Positions 45,888 through 60,538 of a DNA stretch of 64,000 bases are shown here, in pieces. The position numbers were made by a program, and so were the translations under genes. The notes under the pieces are model-generated. The model ran no database searches. It worked only from the letters and a program-made list of their open reading frames with translations, and was not told the origin of the DNA. Each line of letters starts with the position of its first letter. Position 1 is the stretch's first letter. The DNA is from Avibacterium sp. 21-586 (GTDB lineage Bacteria; Pseudomonadota; Gammaproteobacteria; Enterobacterales; Pasteurellaceae): the NCBI RefSeq assembly GCF_026226775.1, contig NZ_JAKKOD010000002.1:72501-136500 (forward strand), written 5' to 3'.

Positions 45888-46757
45888 TTAAATTGCCGCT
45901 GCACCAGCAACAATTTCATTTAATTCATTTGTAATACTTGTTTGGCGAGCTTTGTTGTAAACTAATTGCAAGTCTTTAATTAAGTTTCCTGCATTATCAG
46001 TTGCCGCTTTCATCGCCACCATTCGTGCTGCCTGCTCAGAAGCCAAATTTTCAACTACCGCTTGATACACCTGAGATTCTAAATAGCGAACCAATAAACT
46101 ATCCAATAACACTTTTGGATCAGGTTCGTAAATATAGTCCCAAGATTGAGCTTTTTCACCTAAATAATCATTATCTAATTCAGGCAAAGGAACAAGTTTT
46201 TCTAAAGTAGGCTTTTGCGACATCGTGTTGATAAACTTATTATAAGCAATATAGATAGCATCTAATTTACCTTCTTTATAAGCATCAAACATATGATTTG
46301 CTGTGCCTATCAATTCCTCAACAGAAGGTGTATCACCCATTCCTGAATTTTGTGTATCAATATTCAAGCCAAGAGATTGGAAAAAACCGATACTTTTAGC
46401 ACCGATTAAGCCCAGTGAAACTTCCACTTGTTTTTCTTTCCAACCTTTGATTTCTTGAAGTGCGGTCTTAAATAAGTTGATATTTAAACCACCACATAAT
46501 CCACGATCTGTTGAAACAAGTAGGATACCTACTTTTTTCACTTCTCGTTCCACTAAAAACGGATGTTTGTAACCAATACTGGCTTTTGACACGTGGCTAA
46601 TCACGCGGCGTATGGCTTGAGCATACGGGCGTGAAGATGACATTCGATCCTGCGTTTTACGCATTTTCGATGCTGCAACCATTTCCATTGCCTTAGTAAT
46701 TTTTTGCGTACTTTGAACACTGGAAATTTTGGTTCTTATCTCTTTTGCACCTGCCAT
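45888..46757 (-). CDS. atpG: ATP synthase F1 gamma subunit
   Basis: This 289-residue rotor shaft starts with [26 protein letters not shown] and ends with the coiled-coil [20 protein letters not shown] segment, both diagnostic. Length matches E. coli AtpG (287). Confidence 0.97.
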   Translation of the reverse strand: MAGAKEIRTKISSVQSTQKITKAMEMVAASKMRKTQDRMSSSRPYAQAIRRVISHVSKASIGYKHPFLVEREVKKVGILLVSTDRGLCGGLNINLFKTALQEIKGWKEKQVEVSLGLIGAKSIGFFQSLGLNIDTQNSGMGDTPSVEELIGTANHMFDAYKEGKLDAIYIAYNKFINTMSQKPTLEKLVPLPELDNDYLGEKAQSWDYIYEPDPKVLLDSLLVRYLESQVYQAVVENLASEQAARMVAMKAATDNAGNLIKDLQLVYNKARQTSITNELNEIVAGAAAI

Positions 46758-46779
46758 TGATGTTCTCCGTTAATGTGAA

Positions 46780-48321
46780 TTACCAAGCACTGTTTGCTTT
46801 GAAATTGTCTAAAATCGCTTGCAATGTTGCTTTGATTTCATCATTGTAATCGCCAGTTTTGGTTAATCCGTCCATAAAATCAGCATAGTTATGTGCTGCA
46901 TATTCTAAAAGGGCAGATTCAAAAGAAGCGATACGATCTAATTCAACATCTTCTAAATAACCAAATTCAACGGCAAATAACACTAATGCTTGTTGCGCAA
47001 CGCTTAATGGAGAATATTGTTTTTGTTTCAATAATTCTGTTACTTTCTGACCGTGAGAAAGTTGTTTGCGTGTTGCATCATCAAGATCTGAAGCAAATTG
47101 TGCGAATGCTGCTAATTCACGATATTGCGCAAGTGCGGTACGAATACCACCTGCTAATTTTTTGATAACTTTAGTTTGTGCTGCACCACCCACACGAGAT
47201 ACCGAAATACCTGGGTTTACCGCAGGACGAATACCTGAGTTAAATAGGTTAGATTCTAAGAAAATCTGACCATCGGTAATGGAAATTACGTTGGTTGGTA
47301 CGAAAGCCGATACGTCACCTGCTTGAGTTTCAATAATTGGTAATGCAGTTAAAGAGCCTGTTTTACCTGTTACTTTACCTTGGGTGAAACGTTCTACATA
47401 TTCTGCGTTAACACGAGATGCACGCTCAAGTAAGCGAGAATGTAAATAGAATACATCACCAGGGAAAGCTTCACGACCAGGTGGACGGCGTAATAACAAT
47501 GAAATTTGACGATAAGCAACAGCTTGTTTAGATAAATCATCATAAACGATTAGTGCATCTTCACCACGATCACGGAAATATTCACCCATTGCACACCCTG
47601 AATAAGGCGCAAGATATTGTAATGCGGCAGATTCAGACGCAGATGCGACAACCACGATAGTGTTTTGTAATGCACCGTGTTCTTCTAATTTACGCACTAC
47701 ATTGGCAATGGTTGATGCTTTTTGACCAATCGCGACATAGATACATTTAATACCAGAATCTTTCTGGTTGATGATGGCATCGATAGCTAGTGCGGTTTTA
47801 CCTGTTTGACGGTCGCCGATAATTAACTCACGCTGACCACGACCAATTGGTACCATTGAGTCCACCGCTTTATAACCGGTTTGAACAGGCTGATCAACGG
47901 ATTTACGATCAATAACACCCGGTGCAATAACTTCTACTGGCGAATAACCATCATGTTCAATTTCTCCTTTGCCATCAATTGGCTGACCAAGGGTATTCAC
48001 TACACGGCCTAATAAACCACGGCCTACTGGCACTTCAAGAATACGTCCTGTACATTGAACTTCCATACCTTCAGAAAGATCAGTATAAGGACCCATTACA
48101 ACTGCACCTACCGAATCACGCTCTAGGTTAAGTGCCATTGCATAACGGTTGTCGGGTAATGCTATCATTTCCCCTTGCATTACATCGCTTAAACCGTGGA
48201 TACGAATAACCCCATCGCTCACAGAAACAATGGTTCCCGTGTTTCGTGGTTCGCTTACCACGTTAAATTCGGCAATGCGTTTTTTAATTAATTCACTAAT
48301 TTCAGTCGAATTTAGTTGCAT
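46780..48321 (-). CDS. atpA: ATP synthase F1 alpha subunit
   Basis: This 513-residue non-catalytic nucleotide-binding subunit has Walker [10 protein letters not shown] (about residues 169-177) and the arginine-finger region [16 protein letters not shown]. Same length as E. coli AtpA. It lies 12 bp after atpH. Confidence 0.98.
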   Translation of the reverse strand: MQLNSTEISELIKKRIAEFNVVSEPRNTGTIVSVSDGVIRIHGLSDVMQGEMIALPDNRYAMALNLERDSVGAVVMGPYTDLSEGMEVQCTGRILEVPVGRGLLGRVVNTLGQPIDGKGEIEHDGYSPVEVIAPGVIDRKSVDQPVQTGYKAVDSMVPIGRGQRELIIGDRQTGKTALAIDAIINQKDSGIKCIYVAIGQKASTIANVVRKLEEHGALQNTIVVVASASESAALQYLAPYSGCAMGEYFRDRGEDALIVYDDLSKQAVAYRQISLLLRRPPGREAFPGDVFYLHSRLLERASRVNAEYVERFTQGKVTGKTGSLTALPIIETQAGDVSAFVPTNVISITDGQIFLESNLFNSGIRPAVNPGISVSRVGGAAQTKVIKKLAGGIRTALAQYRELAAFAQFASDLDDATRKQLSHGQKVTELLKQKQYSPLSVAQQALVLFAVEFGYLEDVELDRIASFESALLEYAAHNYADFMDGLTKTGDYNDEIKATLQAILDNFKANSAW

Positions 48322-48333
48322 CTTTTATTCCTC

Positions 48334-48882
48334 TTATAATTGCAACTCATTTGCAAGACGAGCCAGTTGCCCACGGCTACTTCCGTCAATGACAAAATCA
48401 TCTGTACGAATAATAACACCGGCAATCAGTGCATTATCTACGCTGCAATTTAATTTAACTTTACGAGCAAGTTTCTTTTCCATTGCGGCTGCAATTTTAG
48501 CTTGTTGCTCTGCACTTAATGGTTGAGCTGATATAACTTCCACATCTGCAATTGCTTGGTGTTTACTCACATAATGCTGGAACAGTGCAAATACCGCTGG
48601 AAGTACAGTTAAACGCTTATTTTCAGCCATTAACCGAATCAAATTTTGCCCATATTGATCAAGTTGGTCGCCACAAATTGAAATCATAGTATCAGCAACT
48701 TTACTGGCAGATAAATCACCTGTTAGGAAATTTTGCATCTCTTCATTTTCAACAACTTGAGAAGCAAAACTTAGCATTTCTGCCCATTTTTCTACCGCAC
48801 TATTGTTTTCCACTTGTTGCTCTACAGCAAAATCAAATGCTGCTTTTGCATAAGGGCGAGCTATGGTAGTTAATTCTGACAT
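48334..48882 (-). CDS. atpH: ATP synthase F1 delta subunit
   Basis: This 182-residue stator subunit is all-alpha at the N terminus ([12 protein letters not shown]) and has the conserved C-terminal [16 protein letters not shown]. The start [11 protein letters not shown] is chosen because AAGGTTGGGCTT precedes it; an upstream ATG overlaps atpF. Five residues longer than E. coli AtpH. Confidence 0.95.
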   Translation of the reverse strand: MSELTTIARPYAKAAFDFAVEQQVENNSAVEKWAEMLSFASQVVENEEMQNFLTGDLSASKVADTMISICGDQLDQYGQNLIRLMAENKRLTVLPAVFALFQHYVSKHQAIADVEVISAQPLSAEQQAKIAAAMEKKLARKVKLNCSVDNALIAGVIIRTDDFVIDGSSRGQLARLANELQL

Positions 48883-48895
48883 AAGCCCAACCTTC

Positions 48896-49366
48896 TTATA
48901 GTTCTGCAACTAATTTTTCAATAATGTCATTGTTTGCCGCTTCATCAACCGTACGGCCCACAATTTTCTCAGCACCAGCAAGTGCTAAAAACGCCACTTT
49001 CGCTCGTAATTCTTCTTGAACACGTTTACGCTCTGTTTCAATTTCAGCGTGGCCTTGTTCAATAATTCTTGCTTTTAATGCTTCCGCTTCTGCTTTCACT
49101 TCTTCTAAGATTTCGTTGCGACGTTTATTCGCTAAATCCACTATTTCTTGTGCTTGAAGTTTCGCTTGATTAATTTCTTGCTCCACCAACGTTTTGGTTT
49201 CAGCTTGCTCTTTTCGTGCGACTTCTGCTGCAGCTAAAGCATTAGCAATTGAGCTTTGACGCTCTTCAATTGCTTTAATAATTGGTGGCCAAACATATTT
49301 CATACAAAACCACACAAATAGTGCGAATGCAATAAGTTGACCAATTAATGTTGCATTTAAGTTCAC
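48896..49366 (-). CDS. atpF: ATP synthase F0 b subunit
   Basis: This 156-residue peripheral stalk subunit has one N-terminal membrane helix (about 5-25, [18 protein letters not shown]) and a long charged coiled coil. Same length as E. coli AtpF. Confidence 0.96.
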   Translation of the reverse strand: MNLNATLIGQLIAFALFVWFCMKYVWPPIIKAIEERQSSIANALAAAEVARKEQAETKTLVEQEINQAKLQAQEIVDLANKRRNEILEEVKAEAEALKARIIEQGHAEIETERKRVQEELRAKVAFLALAGAEKIVGRTVDEAANNDIIEKLVAEL

Positions 49367-49439
49367 AACGCTCTCCTCAATAAGGTCATCAATATTACCC
49401 CTTTAGGGTAAAGCTTGGTTGTACAAACAACATTGACAA

Positions 49440-50960
<1,521 letters not shown>

Positions 50961-51073
50961 TTGTTACTTTGTTTAAAAATCAAATTATAAAATAACCTAT
51001 TAATTATATTTAAAACGGTTTAGATAACCATAAATATGGCCACAGAATACCGTTTTTATTCTATTATAAATTC

Positions 51074-51101
51074 AAAAAAGGTTCAAAAATTTTTAACCTT
51101 T
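51074..51101 (-). terminator. AT-rich hairpin at the rsmG 3' end
   Basis: On the minus strand AAAGGTT ... AACCTTT with an A5/T5 core, then T6, overlaps the rsmG stop codon. It separates gid genes from atpI, though it is GC-poor and so probably leaky. Confidence 0.5.
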
Positions 51102-51728
51102 ATTTAATAAAACAAGGTTTCTTTCACCAATTAATTCTGGAACTGTTAAGTTGATCACATTTTTTATCGCAAAGTCTGGTGATAATTGCTCCACTTCTTC
51201 TTGATGATATTGTCCTTTTAGTGCATAAAAAATGCCATTTTGATCAACCAAGTGCTGACACCAATCCGTCATATCTTTTAATGACGCAAAAGCGCGACTT
51301 AATATCCCATCAAATAACACTTCTGGCTGATAATCTTCAACTCGACTTAATACTGGAATTACATTGGTAATGCCAAGCTCACGCAAGGCATTACGGATAA
51401 AACTAATTCGTTTACCTAAACTATCTAACAACACAAAGGTTTTATCAGGATTAATAATAGCTAAAGGCAAGCCTGGTAAGCCCGGTCCCGTTCCCACATC
51501 AATAAAGCGATCACCTTGTAAGTAAGGACTGACAACAAGACTATCCATAATATGTTTAACTAACATTTCCTGTGGATCACGCACAGAAGTAAGATTGTAA
51601 GCCTTGTTCCATTTATCCAACAACGCCACAAGCTTAACAAGCTGATCTTTTTGCTGATCGCTCACAGAAAGTGCGGTGCTTTTTAGCAGAAAATTTAATT
51701 TTTCTTTGAGTTGTTCAATGTTAGCCAT
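51093..51728 (-). CDS. rsmG: 16S rRNA (guanine-527-N7)-methyltransferase
   Basis: This 211-residue methyltransferase (GidB) has the SAM site [17 protein letters not shown] (about residues 70-86) and HIMDSL upstream. It methylates G527 of 16S rRNA. Its start shares one base with the mnmG stop, the classic gidA-gidB coupling. Confidence 0.97.
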   Translation of the reverse strand: MANIEQLKEKLNFLLKSTALSVSDQQKDQLVKLVALLDKWNKAYNLTSVRDPQEMLVKHIMDSLVVSPYLQGDRFIDVGTGPGLPGLPLAIINPDKTFVLLDSLGKRISFIRNALRELGITNVIPVLSRVEDYQPEVLFDGILSRAFASLKDMTDWCQHLVDQNGIFYALKGQYHQEEVEQLSPDFAIKNVINLTVPELIGERNLVLLNKG

Positions 51729-53617
51729 TATTCACCACGCTTTAACATACCTTGTTTTTTCAGATTCACCAATAAAATGGAAATGGCCGCAGGTGTCACG
51801 CCAGAAATACGGCTTGCTTGTCCAATAGAGGTTGGACGATGTTGCATTAATTTTGAGCGCACTTCATTAGATAACCCAGATACCGTATCATAATCAAAAT
51901 TATCGGGAATTTCGGTATTTTCATAACGTTTTTGGCGTGCGATTTCTTCCTGTTGATGTTCAATATAGCCTTGATATTTAATCGCAATTTCTACTTGCTC
52001 CGCCGCTTCTTTATCTTCTATCGCAGGCGAAAATGGGGTTAATTGAGTAAGAGATTGATAATTTACTTCTGGGCGACGTAATAAATCTTCACCACTTGCC
52101 TCACGCGTTAATGGGCTATTAAGCAACTCATTGGCTTCCGCTAAATATTCAGAACGAGGATGTAACCAAATACTACGCAAACGCTGGCGCTCTAATTCTA
52201 TATTTTCCATTTTTTGATTAAAACGCACCCAACGTTTTTCATCAATTAAGCCAAGTTTATGCGCTGTTAGCGTTAAACGAATATCTGCATTATCTTCACG
52301 TAACAATAAACGATATTCTGCACGGGACGTAAACACGCGATAAGGTTCTTTTGTGCCTAAAGTACAAAGATCGTCCACCAATACGCCAATATAAGCTTGA
52401 TCACGATGTGGATACCAACTGTCTTTATCTTGCACATAAAGCCCCGCATTAATCCCTGCCAATAATCCTTGCGCGGCCGCTTCTTCATAACCCGTGGTAC
52501 CATTAATTTGGCCTGCAAAGAATAAACCTTTAATGGCTTTGGTTTCTAAGGTAGGTTTTAAATCACGGGGATCAAAATAATCATACTCAATAGCATAACC
52601 CGGTTTGATGATGCGCGCATTTTCTAATCCTTTCATTGAATTCACAATGCCCATTTGCACATCAAATGGCAAACTCGTAGAAATACCGTTTGGATAAACT
52701 TCATTGGACGTTAACCCTTCAGGCTCAAGATAAATTTGATGTGAATTACGTTCAGCAAAACGCATCACTTTATCTTCAATTGAAGGGCAATAACGTGGAC
52801 CAATGCCTTCAATTACGCCCGCATACATTGGACTACGATCCAAATTATTACGGATCAATTCGTGCGTTTGTTCGTTGGTATGCGTGATATAACAAGGGAT
52901 TTGACGTGGGTGTTGATCCACAGAACCCATAAAAGAAAAAACAGGCAATTTTTCATCACCGTGTTGTTTTGCTAATACATCAAAATTAATGGTTCTCGCA
53001 TCAATACGCGGTGGTGTGCCTGTTTTTAAACGATCCACGCGTAAATTGAGATCGCGCAGCCTGTGAGCTAAACTCACAGATGCAGGATCGCCCGCACGAC
53101 CACCAGCATAATTTTCCATACCAATATGGATCTTACCCGATAAAAATGTCCCAGCCGTTAAAATCACCGATTTAGATCGAAACTTTAATCCCATTTTAGT
53201 TTCTACACCCGCAACACGATCTTGTTCGATCAAAATATCTGTTACTTCTTGTTGGAAAATATCTAAATTCGGTTGATTTTCTAACGCGATCCTTACCGCT
53301 TGGCGGTATAACACTCGATCCGCTTGCGCACGAGTGGCGCGTACAGCAGGGCCTTTACTGCTATTTAAAGTACGAAATTGAATACCTGCTTGATCCGCAG
53401 CAATAGCCATCAAGCCACCCATTGCATCAATTTCTTTGACCAAATGACCTTTACCAATGCCACCAATGGCAGGGTTGCAAGACATTTGCCCTAATGTATC
53501 TACATTATGCGTTAATAATAATGTTTTTAATCCCATTCGTGCTGGGGCAAGAGCTGCTTCTGTACCTGCGTGTCCACCACCAATAACAATCACATCATAA
53601 CTTTCCGTATAAAACAT
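51728..53617 (-). CDS. mnmG: tRNA uridine-34 carboxymethylaminomethyl enzyme MnmG
   Basis: This 629-residue FAD protein (GidA) forms the cmnm5U34 modification with MnmE. The FAD motif [16 protein letters not shown] is at residues 9-24, and [17 protein letters not shown] and the C-terminal [12 protein letters not shown] are diagnostic. Same length as E. coli. It begins directly beside oriC, as in E. coli, and is transcribed away from it. Confidence 0.98.
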   Translation of the reverse strand: MFYTESYDVIVIGGGHAGTEAALAPARMGLKTLLLTHNVDTLGQMSCNPAIGGIGKGHLVKEIDAMGGLMAIAADQAGIQFRTLNSSKGPAVRATRAQADRVLYRQAVRIALENQPNLDIFQQEVTDILIEQDRVAGVETKMGLKFRSKSVILTAGTFLSGKIHIGMENYAGGRAGDPASVSLAHRLRDLNLRVDRLKTGTPPRIDARTINFDVLAKQHGDEKLPVFSFMGSVDQHPRQIPCYITHTNEQTHELIRNNLDRSPMYAGVIEGIGPRYCPSIEDKVMRFAERNSHQIYLEPEGLTSNEVYPNGISTSLPFDVQMGIVNSMKGLENARIIKPGYAIEYDYFDPRDLKPTLETKAIKGLFFAGQINGTTGYEEAAAQGLLAGINAGLYVQDKDSWYPHRDQAYIGVLVDDLCTLGTKEPYRVFTSRAEYRLLLREDNADIRLTLTAHKLGLIDEKRWVRFNQKMENIELERQRLRSIWLHPRSEYLAEANELLNSPLTREASGEDLLRRPEVNYQSLTQLTPFSPAIEDKEAAEQVEIAIKYQGYIEHQQEEIARQKRYENTEIPDNFDYDTVSGLSNEVRSKLMQHRPTSIGQASRISGVTPAAISILLVNLKKQGMLKRGE

Positions 53618-53827
53618 AATAACCTTAATTACGTGATAATTTGATCTTTATAAAAGTAACCGCGTATTCTACATCAAATTGATTGTTGCTTAAATCGAAG
53701 ATTGAAGATCCAGTGAATTTTGTTTGTGAAGGTAAAGGATTAAGGAAAAGATCCTTGCCTTATTAATATAAGATCTCTTTTTATATATAAAGATCTTATT
53801 ATGATGATTATTAGGATCGTTGATCCT

Positions 53828-53836
53828 TGTGAATAA
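53828..53836 (-). promoter_or_regulatory. DnaA box, one mismatch
   Basis: TTATTCACA on the minus strand, in the position of E. coli R1 next to the AT-rich 13-mer region. Confidence 0.8.
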
Positions 53837-53934
53837 GGGCAAATTTCACTTAAAAATAAAGGAGTTAGATCCTTTTTTAAGTTGTGTAGATCACCCTTTG
53901 ATCTGACTGTATATATTGTGAGTAAAATTAAAAG

Positions 53935-53943
53935 TTATCCACA
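53935..53943 (+). promoter_or_regulatory. DnaA box, perfect consensus
   Basis: TTATCCACA, centrally placed in oriC. Confidence 0.9.
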
Positions 53944-54006
53944 GGTAAGTTCTTTTATATTTTTATTTACAGAATAAATACAATGTTTAGACAAGTTTTT
54001 ACTTAG

Positions 54007-54015
54007 TTATCCACA
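54007..54015 (+). promoter_or_regulatory. DnaA box, perfect consensus
   Basis: TTATCCACA, close to the mioC side of oriC, 72 bp from the previous box. Confidence 0.9.
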
Positions 54016-54083
54016 AGAGCAATAAGTAAGAGATCATAAAATGGAGAATAGCGATCTGATGAAATGATCATCAGATCTGAACG

Positions 54084-54527
54084 CTAAAGATGAGATAATA
54101 AAATTGGGATCCAATCTTCGGCATATTGTTCTTGATCGTCCACTGTAAGGACATCAATTTTTAAAGGATCACAAATTTGTACCGCTCTTTGCTGGATTAA
54201 ACATTCTTGCACAATGTTTACCGCATTGCAGAAAGTATCATAATCGGAATTTCCTAACCCAATCACCGCAAAGCGCAAATGAGATAAATCTAGTTTTTGT
54301 GCGCTAATTTCATCAAACAACGGTTTAAGATTATCAGGCAATTCCCCTGCACCGTGGGTGGAAGTGATAACCAACCAAAGATTTTGATCAGCCACTTCAG
54401 CAAAATCAGGCCCGTGTAAAAGTGCGGTGGAAATTTGCTGAGTTTCTAATACTTGTTGTAAATGTTCAGCTACATATTCTGCTCCACCTAGGGTGCTGCC
54501 GCTGATTAAACATACTTTTTTAGTCAT
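54084..54527 (-). CDS. mioC: Flavodoxin-like protein MioC
   Basis: This 147-residue FMN protein has the phosphate loop ISGSTLGGAEYVAEHL near the N terminus, TSTHGAGELPDNLK (about residue 56) and AVIGLGNSDYDTFCNA (about residue 88). It is transcribed into oriC, and in E. coli that transcription influences origin topology. Length equals E. coli MioC (147). Confidence 0.95.
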   Translation of the reverse strand: MTKKVCLISGSTLGGAEYVAEHLQQVLETQQISTALLHGPDFAEVADQNLWLVITSTHGAGELPDNLKPLFDEISAQKLDLSHLRFAVIGLGNSDYDTFCNAVNIVQECLIQQRAVQICDPLKIDVLTVDDQEQYAEDWIPILLSHL

Positions 54528-54538
54528 TTTTACTCCTA

Positions 54539-54576
54539 AAAATAAGGCTTAGATAATTACCTAAGCCTTTATTTTT
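54539..54576 (-). terminator. zapB terminator
   Basis: AATAAGGCTTAG / CTAAGCCTTTATT with a short loop, directly after the zapB stop and before mioC. T-rich on the downstream side. Confidence 0.8.
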
Positions 54577-54586
54577 ATTCTGAAAA

Positions 54587-54805
54587 TTAAACGTTATCAA
54601 TACGACCTAATAAAGAGCGTAAACGTTCTTGCCAGTTTTGATGTTCGCTTTTAAGCTGTTCATTCTCATTGCGTAATGATTCATTTTGTTGTTGCGCTTG
54701 GCTATTTTTTTCTTTTAATTCTTCAACTTCTAATTGCAGTAACTCAATAGTCTCAACCGCTTGTTTAATTTTTGCTTCAAGTTGGTCTAAAATTTCTAAC
54801 GACAT
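54587..54805 (-). CDS. zapB: Cell division protein ZapB
   Basis: This 72-residue coiled-coil protein starts [20 protein letters not shown], followed by heptad-rich sequence across almost its whole length. It links the Z ring via ZapA and the chromosome terminus via MatP. Length matches the family (about 72-81). It is divergent from glpX, an arrangement also seen in enterobacteria. Confidence 0.92.
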   Translation of the reverse strand: MSLEILDQLEAKIKQAVETIELLQLEVEELKEKNSQAQQQNESLRNENEQLKSEHQNWQERLRSLLGRIDNV

Positions 54806-54960
54806 AGTGGATTCCTTTTAAAAAAATGGTTAATGAACATAGATATGTGTTTATTCTACCTGAGTTTGTGTATTTCGCAAAAAATTTTATCTTTTTATAA
54901 CGCAATCGTTTGCTAAAGTGATAGAATACGCCGATTTTTAAACAACCAAAGGATCAAAAA

Positions 54961-55974
54961 ATGAATAGAGCATTAGCCATTGAATTTTCTCGAGTTACCG
55001 AAGCCGCTGCACTTGCGGGTTTTGCTTGGTTGGGACGTGGAAATAAAAATGCAGCCGATGATGCGGCGGTACAAGCGATGCGATTGATGTTAAATCAAAT
55101 TGAAATGCGTGGCGAAGTGGTGATTGGTGAAGGTGAGATTGATGAAGCGCCAATGCTCTATATAGGTGAGAAAATTGGTACAGGCGCTGGCGAAGAAGTG
55201 TCTATTGCCGTTGATCCCATTGAAGGTACAAGAATGACCGCAATGGGGCAGCCAAATGCCCTTTCTGTGTTAGCCGCAGGGGGAAAAGACACTTTTTTAC
55301 GTGCGCCTGATATGTATATGGAAAAATTGGTAGTTGGCCCTGAAGCCAAAGGAATGATCGACCTAAACTTACCGTTAGAACAAAACTTGCGCCGTGTGGC
55401 ATCAAAAATGGGCAAGTTGCTTTCCCAATTAACGGTGATCACCTTGGATAAGCCGCGCCACGCAGAAGTGATCAAAAAAATGCAGCAGCTAGGTGTGAAA
55501 GTATTAGCCATTCCCGATGGGGATGTAGCGGCGTCAATTTTATGTTGTTTGCCTGATGGCGGTGCAGATATGCTCTATGGCATTGGTGGTGCACCTGAAG
55601 GCGTGGTAGCTGCTGCAGCGATTCGTGCTTTAGGGGGGGAAATGCAGGCGCGTTTAATTCCACGTCATCAAGTTAAAGGTAGTTCGCCAGAAAATCAATC
55701 CATTGCCGCTGATGAAATTCGTCGTTGCCAAGAAATGGGCATTGAAGTGAACCAAGTGTTGAAATTAGAAGATTTAGTGCGTGATGATAATCTTGTTTTT
55801 TCCGCCACAGGGATTACCAATGGGGATTTGCTCAAAGGTATTCACCGCCGTGGCAATCTTGCTACCACAGAAACCTTGCTCATTCGTGGTCGTTCACGTA
55901 CCATTCGCCGTATTCAATCGGTGCATTATTTAGACAGAAAAGACACCGCTCTTTACCGTTTAATTGATGCTTAA
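54961..55974 (+). CDS. glpX: Fructose-1,6-bisphosphatase class II
   Basis: This 337-residue gluconeogenic phosphatase has metal and substrate landmarks VIGEGEIDEAPMLYIGE, AVDPIEGTRMTA and GIGGAPEGVV, all GlpX-type. Length matches E. coli GlpX (336). A TAGAAT -10-like hexamer is at 54922-54927. It stands alone, without glpF or glpK. Confidence 0.96.
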   Translation: MNRALAIEFSRVTEAAALAGFAWLGRGNKNAADDAAVQAMRLMLNQIEMRGEVVIGEGEIDEAPMLYIGEKIGTGAGEEVSIAVDPIEGTRMTAMGQPNALSVLAAGGKDTFLRAPDMYMEKLVVGPEAKGMIDLNLPLEQNLRRVASKMGKLLSQLTVITLDKPRHAEVIKKMQQLGVKVLAIPDGDVAASILCCLPDGGADMLYGIGGAPEGVVAAAAIRALGGEMQARLIPRHQVKGSSPENQSIAADEIRRCQEMGIEVNQVLKLEDLVRDDNLVFSATGITNGDLLKGIHRRGNLATTETLLIRGRSRTIRRIQSVHYLDRKDTALYRLIDA

Positions 55975-56001
55975 TTGTATTTTTATTTGTTTATGTCCAT
56001 C

Positions 56002-56030
56002 TAGGCGGAAATTTTCCGCCTAAGGTTTTT
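56002..56030 (+). terminator. glpX terminator
   Basis: TAGGCGGAAA / TTTTCCGCCTA is a compact stem followed by a T-run, 28 bp after the glpX stop. Confidence 0.85.
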
Positions 56031-56147
56031 ATCACCAATTACCGCAGATCAAAGTGCGGTGCTTTTTTTTATTATTTTTTAATTTATTATTTCTCTCCCT
56101 ATGCTTTGCTTAAGATTTTTGTGAAATTAGCCAAAAGCGCAAAAATT

Positions 56148-56156
56148 TGCTATAAT
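56148..56156 (+). promoter_or_regulatory. Extended -10 promoter of gyrB
   Basis: TGC followed by a perfect TATAAT (56151-56156), 38 bp before the gyrB ATG. No good -35 is present, and such promoters are typical of supercoiling-sensitive gyrase genes. Confidence 0.6.
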
Positions 56157-56178
56157 CTGCCCAATTTTTTATCAATAA

Positions 56179-58626
<2,448 letters not shown>

Positions 58627-58644
58627 TTGACAGATAATAAAATA

Positions 58645-58676
58645 AAAACAACTCACTTATAGGATGGGTTGTTTTT
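58645..58676 (+). terminator. gyrB terminator
   Basis: ACAACTCA / TGGGTTGT stem flanked by A- and T-runs, 19 bp after the gyrB stop. Confidence 0.75.
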
Positions 58677-58722
58677 ATAAGTTTTACAAAAAAACACCGC
58701 ACTTTTACTCTATTTTTTAGAT

Positions 58723-58751
58723 AAAAATAGCCAGCAATTCTGCTGGCTTTC
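58723..58751 (-). terminator. ilvC terminator
   Basis: AGCCAGCA / TGCTGGCT with an ATTC loop, 12 bp past the ilvC stop and followed on the minus strand by a T-rich run. Confidence 0.8.
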
Positions 58752-58763
58752 CATTAAAAAGAC

Positions 58764-60245
58764 TTATCCTTGTGAAGAGATGCGTTTCATATCTGTCATA
58801 TAACCACGCAATTCTTGACCAATTAGCTCAATTGGGTGATTACGGATTGCATCATTCACATCGCGTAAGGTGATGTTATCGATTTCCACCGTTGGCGTTG
58901 GCTCACCCAAATCACCGCGTTGTAAATGTGGTATTACGGTTTTGGCTAAAATTGGGGTTGCCACATTGGCAAATAAATAGTTACCATATTCTGCCGTATC
59001 TGAAATCACCACATTCATTTCGTATAAGCGTTTACGTGCAATGGTATTGGCGATTAATGGTAATTCGTGTAAGGATTCATAATAGGCAGATTCTTCAAAA
59101 ATACCTGCTGAAACCATGGTATCGAACGCTAGTTCCACGCCTGCTTTTACCATTGCCACCATTAACACGCCGTTATCAAAATATTCTTGTTCGCTGATTT
59201 TGATCCCTTCCGCTTTTGGTGCATTTTCAAAGCCAGTTTTGCCTGTTTCTTCACGCCATTTTAATAGGTTTGCATCGCCGTTTGCCCAGTCTTCCATCAT
59301 CACACGAGAAAACTCGCCGCTGATAATGTCGTCCATATGTTTTTTGAATAAGAAGTCTAATTCTTGCTTAATTTCTTCTGCAAGTTCAAAGGCACGCAAT
59401 TTCGCGCTGTTAGATAAGCGATCCATCATTAAAGTGATACCGCCTTGTTTAAGGGCTTCGGTGATAGTTTCCCAACCAAATTGCACTAATTTTCCTGCAT
59501 AAGCTGGGTCTTTGCCGTCTGCCACTAATTTGTCATAGCAAAGGATTGAACCTGCTTGCAACATACCACAAAGAATAGTTTGCTCACCCATTAAGTCAGA
59601 TTTCACTTCTGCCACGAATGAAGACTCTAACACGCCAGCACGGTGTCCGCCTGTAGCTGCCGCCCAAGCCTTAGCTATTGCCATACCTTCGCCTTTCGGA
59701 TCATTTTCAGGGTGAACGGCGATAAGGGTTGGTACACCAAAACCACGTTTATATTCTTCACGCACTTCTGTACCCGGACATTTTGGCGCAACCATAACAA
59801 CCGTAATATCAGGACGAATTTGCTCACCCACTTCTACAATGTTCAAACCGTGTGAATAGCCTAACGCCGCCCCTTCTTTCATTAAATCCATTACATCAGC
59901 GATCACTTTGCTGTGCTGTTTATCTGGAGTGAGGTTAATCACTAAATCCGCAGTTGGGATTAATTCTTGATAAGTTCCCACTTTAAAACCATTTTCAGTG
60001 GCACGTTGGAAAGAAGCACGTTTTTCAGCAATGGCTTCAGGGCGTAAGGCATAGCTAATGTCTAAGCCTGAATCACGCATATTTAAACCTTGATTTAACC
60101 CTTGCGCACCACAACCTACGATAACAATTTTTTTGCCTTTTAAGAAATTTGCTTCATCAGAAAATTCTTCGCGATCCATAAAACGGCAGCGACCTAGTTG
60201 ATCTAATTGTTGGCGTAAATTTAATGTATTGAAATAATTACTCAT
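58764..60245 (-). CDS. ilvC: Ketol-acid reductoisomerase
   Basis: This 493-residue class II (long) enzyme converts acetolactate and acetohydroxybutyrate to the dihydroxy acids of valine and isoleucine synthesis. The NADPH site is [20 protein letters not shown] (about residues 37-56). The catalytic region has [19 protein letters not shown], and two C-terminal knotted domains follow. Length matches E. coli IlvC (491). It is divergent from its regulator ilvY. Confidence 0.98.
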   Translation of the reverse strand: MSNYFNTLNLRQQLDQLGRCRFMDREEFSDEANFLKGKKIVIVGCGAQGLNQGLNMRDSGLDISYALRPEAIAEKRASFQRATENGFKVGTYQELIPTADLVINLTPDKQHSKVIADVMDLMKEGAALGYSHGLNIVEVGEQIRPDITVVMVAPKCPGTEVREEYKRGFGVPTLIAVHPENDPKGEGMAIAKAWAAATGGHRAGVLESSFVAEVKSDLMGEQTILCGMLQAGSILCYDKLVADGKDPAYAGKLVQFGWETITEALKQGGITLMMDRLSNSAKLRAFELAEEIKQELDFLFKKHMDDIISGEFSRVMMEDWANGDANLLKWREETGKTGFENAPKAEGIKISEQEYFDNGVLMVAMVKAGVELAFDTMVSAGIFEESAYYESLHELPLIANTIARKRLYEMNVVISDTAEYGNYLFANVATPILAKTVIPHLQRGDLGEPTPTVEIDNITLRDVNDAIRNHPIELIGQELRGYMTDMKRISSQG

Positions 60246-60336
60246 TTTTTATCCTTTTAGTTTGATTTATATATAATCATCAATAGATTATACCTTTCTA
60301 AAGATTGCGTAAATTGATATTATTGGTATTTAATAT

Positions 60337-60351
60337 TGCATTTTTTGCAAC
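60337..60351. promoter_or_regulatory. Candidate IlvY-binding dyad
   Basis: TTGC-N7-GCAA contains a T-N11-A LysR-type motif and lies about 92 bp upstream of ilvC and 190 bp upstream of ilvY. IlvY binds between these divergent genes in E. coli; assignment of this exact dyad is inferred. Confidence 0.4.
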
Positions 60352-60538
60352 AATAATATTTACTAATTCATTCTTATAAGAGAAAGCTAGCGAGATGGAT
60401 ATTAAAGAGCGGTTATTTTTTGTAAATTTTTGCAGATAAAGGCTTGCCTATCGATCAGTTTAATGAATGTATAATCTCTATCATTGGGTAAATATTTAGG
60501 TTGATCGCTACAAAAAAATTTTATCGGGAATATATTCA

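Larger units (their letters stand above)
53700..54030. other. oriC: Chromosomal replication origin oriC
   Basis: The 466-bp gene-free gap between mnmG and mioC holds the canonical enterobacterial oriC layout. Next to mnmG is an AT-rich unwinding region with GATC-led 13-mer-like repeats (53750, 53772, 53792). It is followed by a DnaA box on the minus strand (TTATTCACA, 53828-53836) and two perfect boxes TTATCCACA (53935-53943 and 54007-54015). About thirteen GATC Dam sites lie between 53640 and 54090, far above background. Gene order mioC-oriC-mnmG is the E. coli arrangement. IHF and Fis sites were not assigned. Confidence 0.93.

Noticed and set aside
53881-53930. Further DnaA boxes in oriC (TGTGTAGAT, TGTGAGTAA on the plus strand)
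   Set aside because: Two or more mismatches to the consensus; they may be weak sites but cannot be supported by eye.
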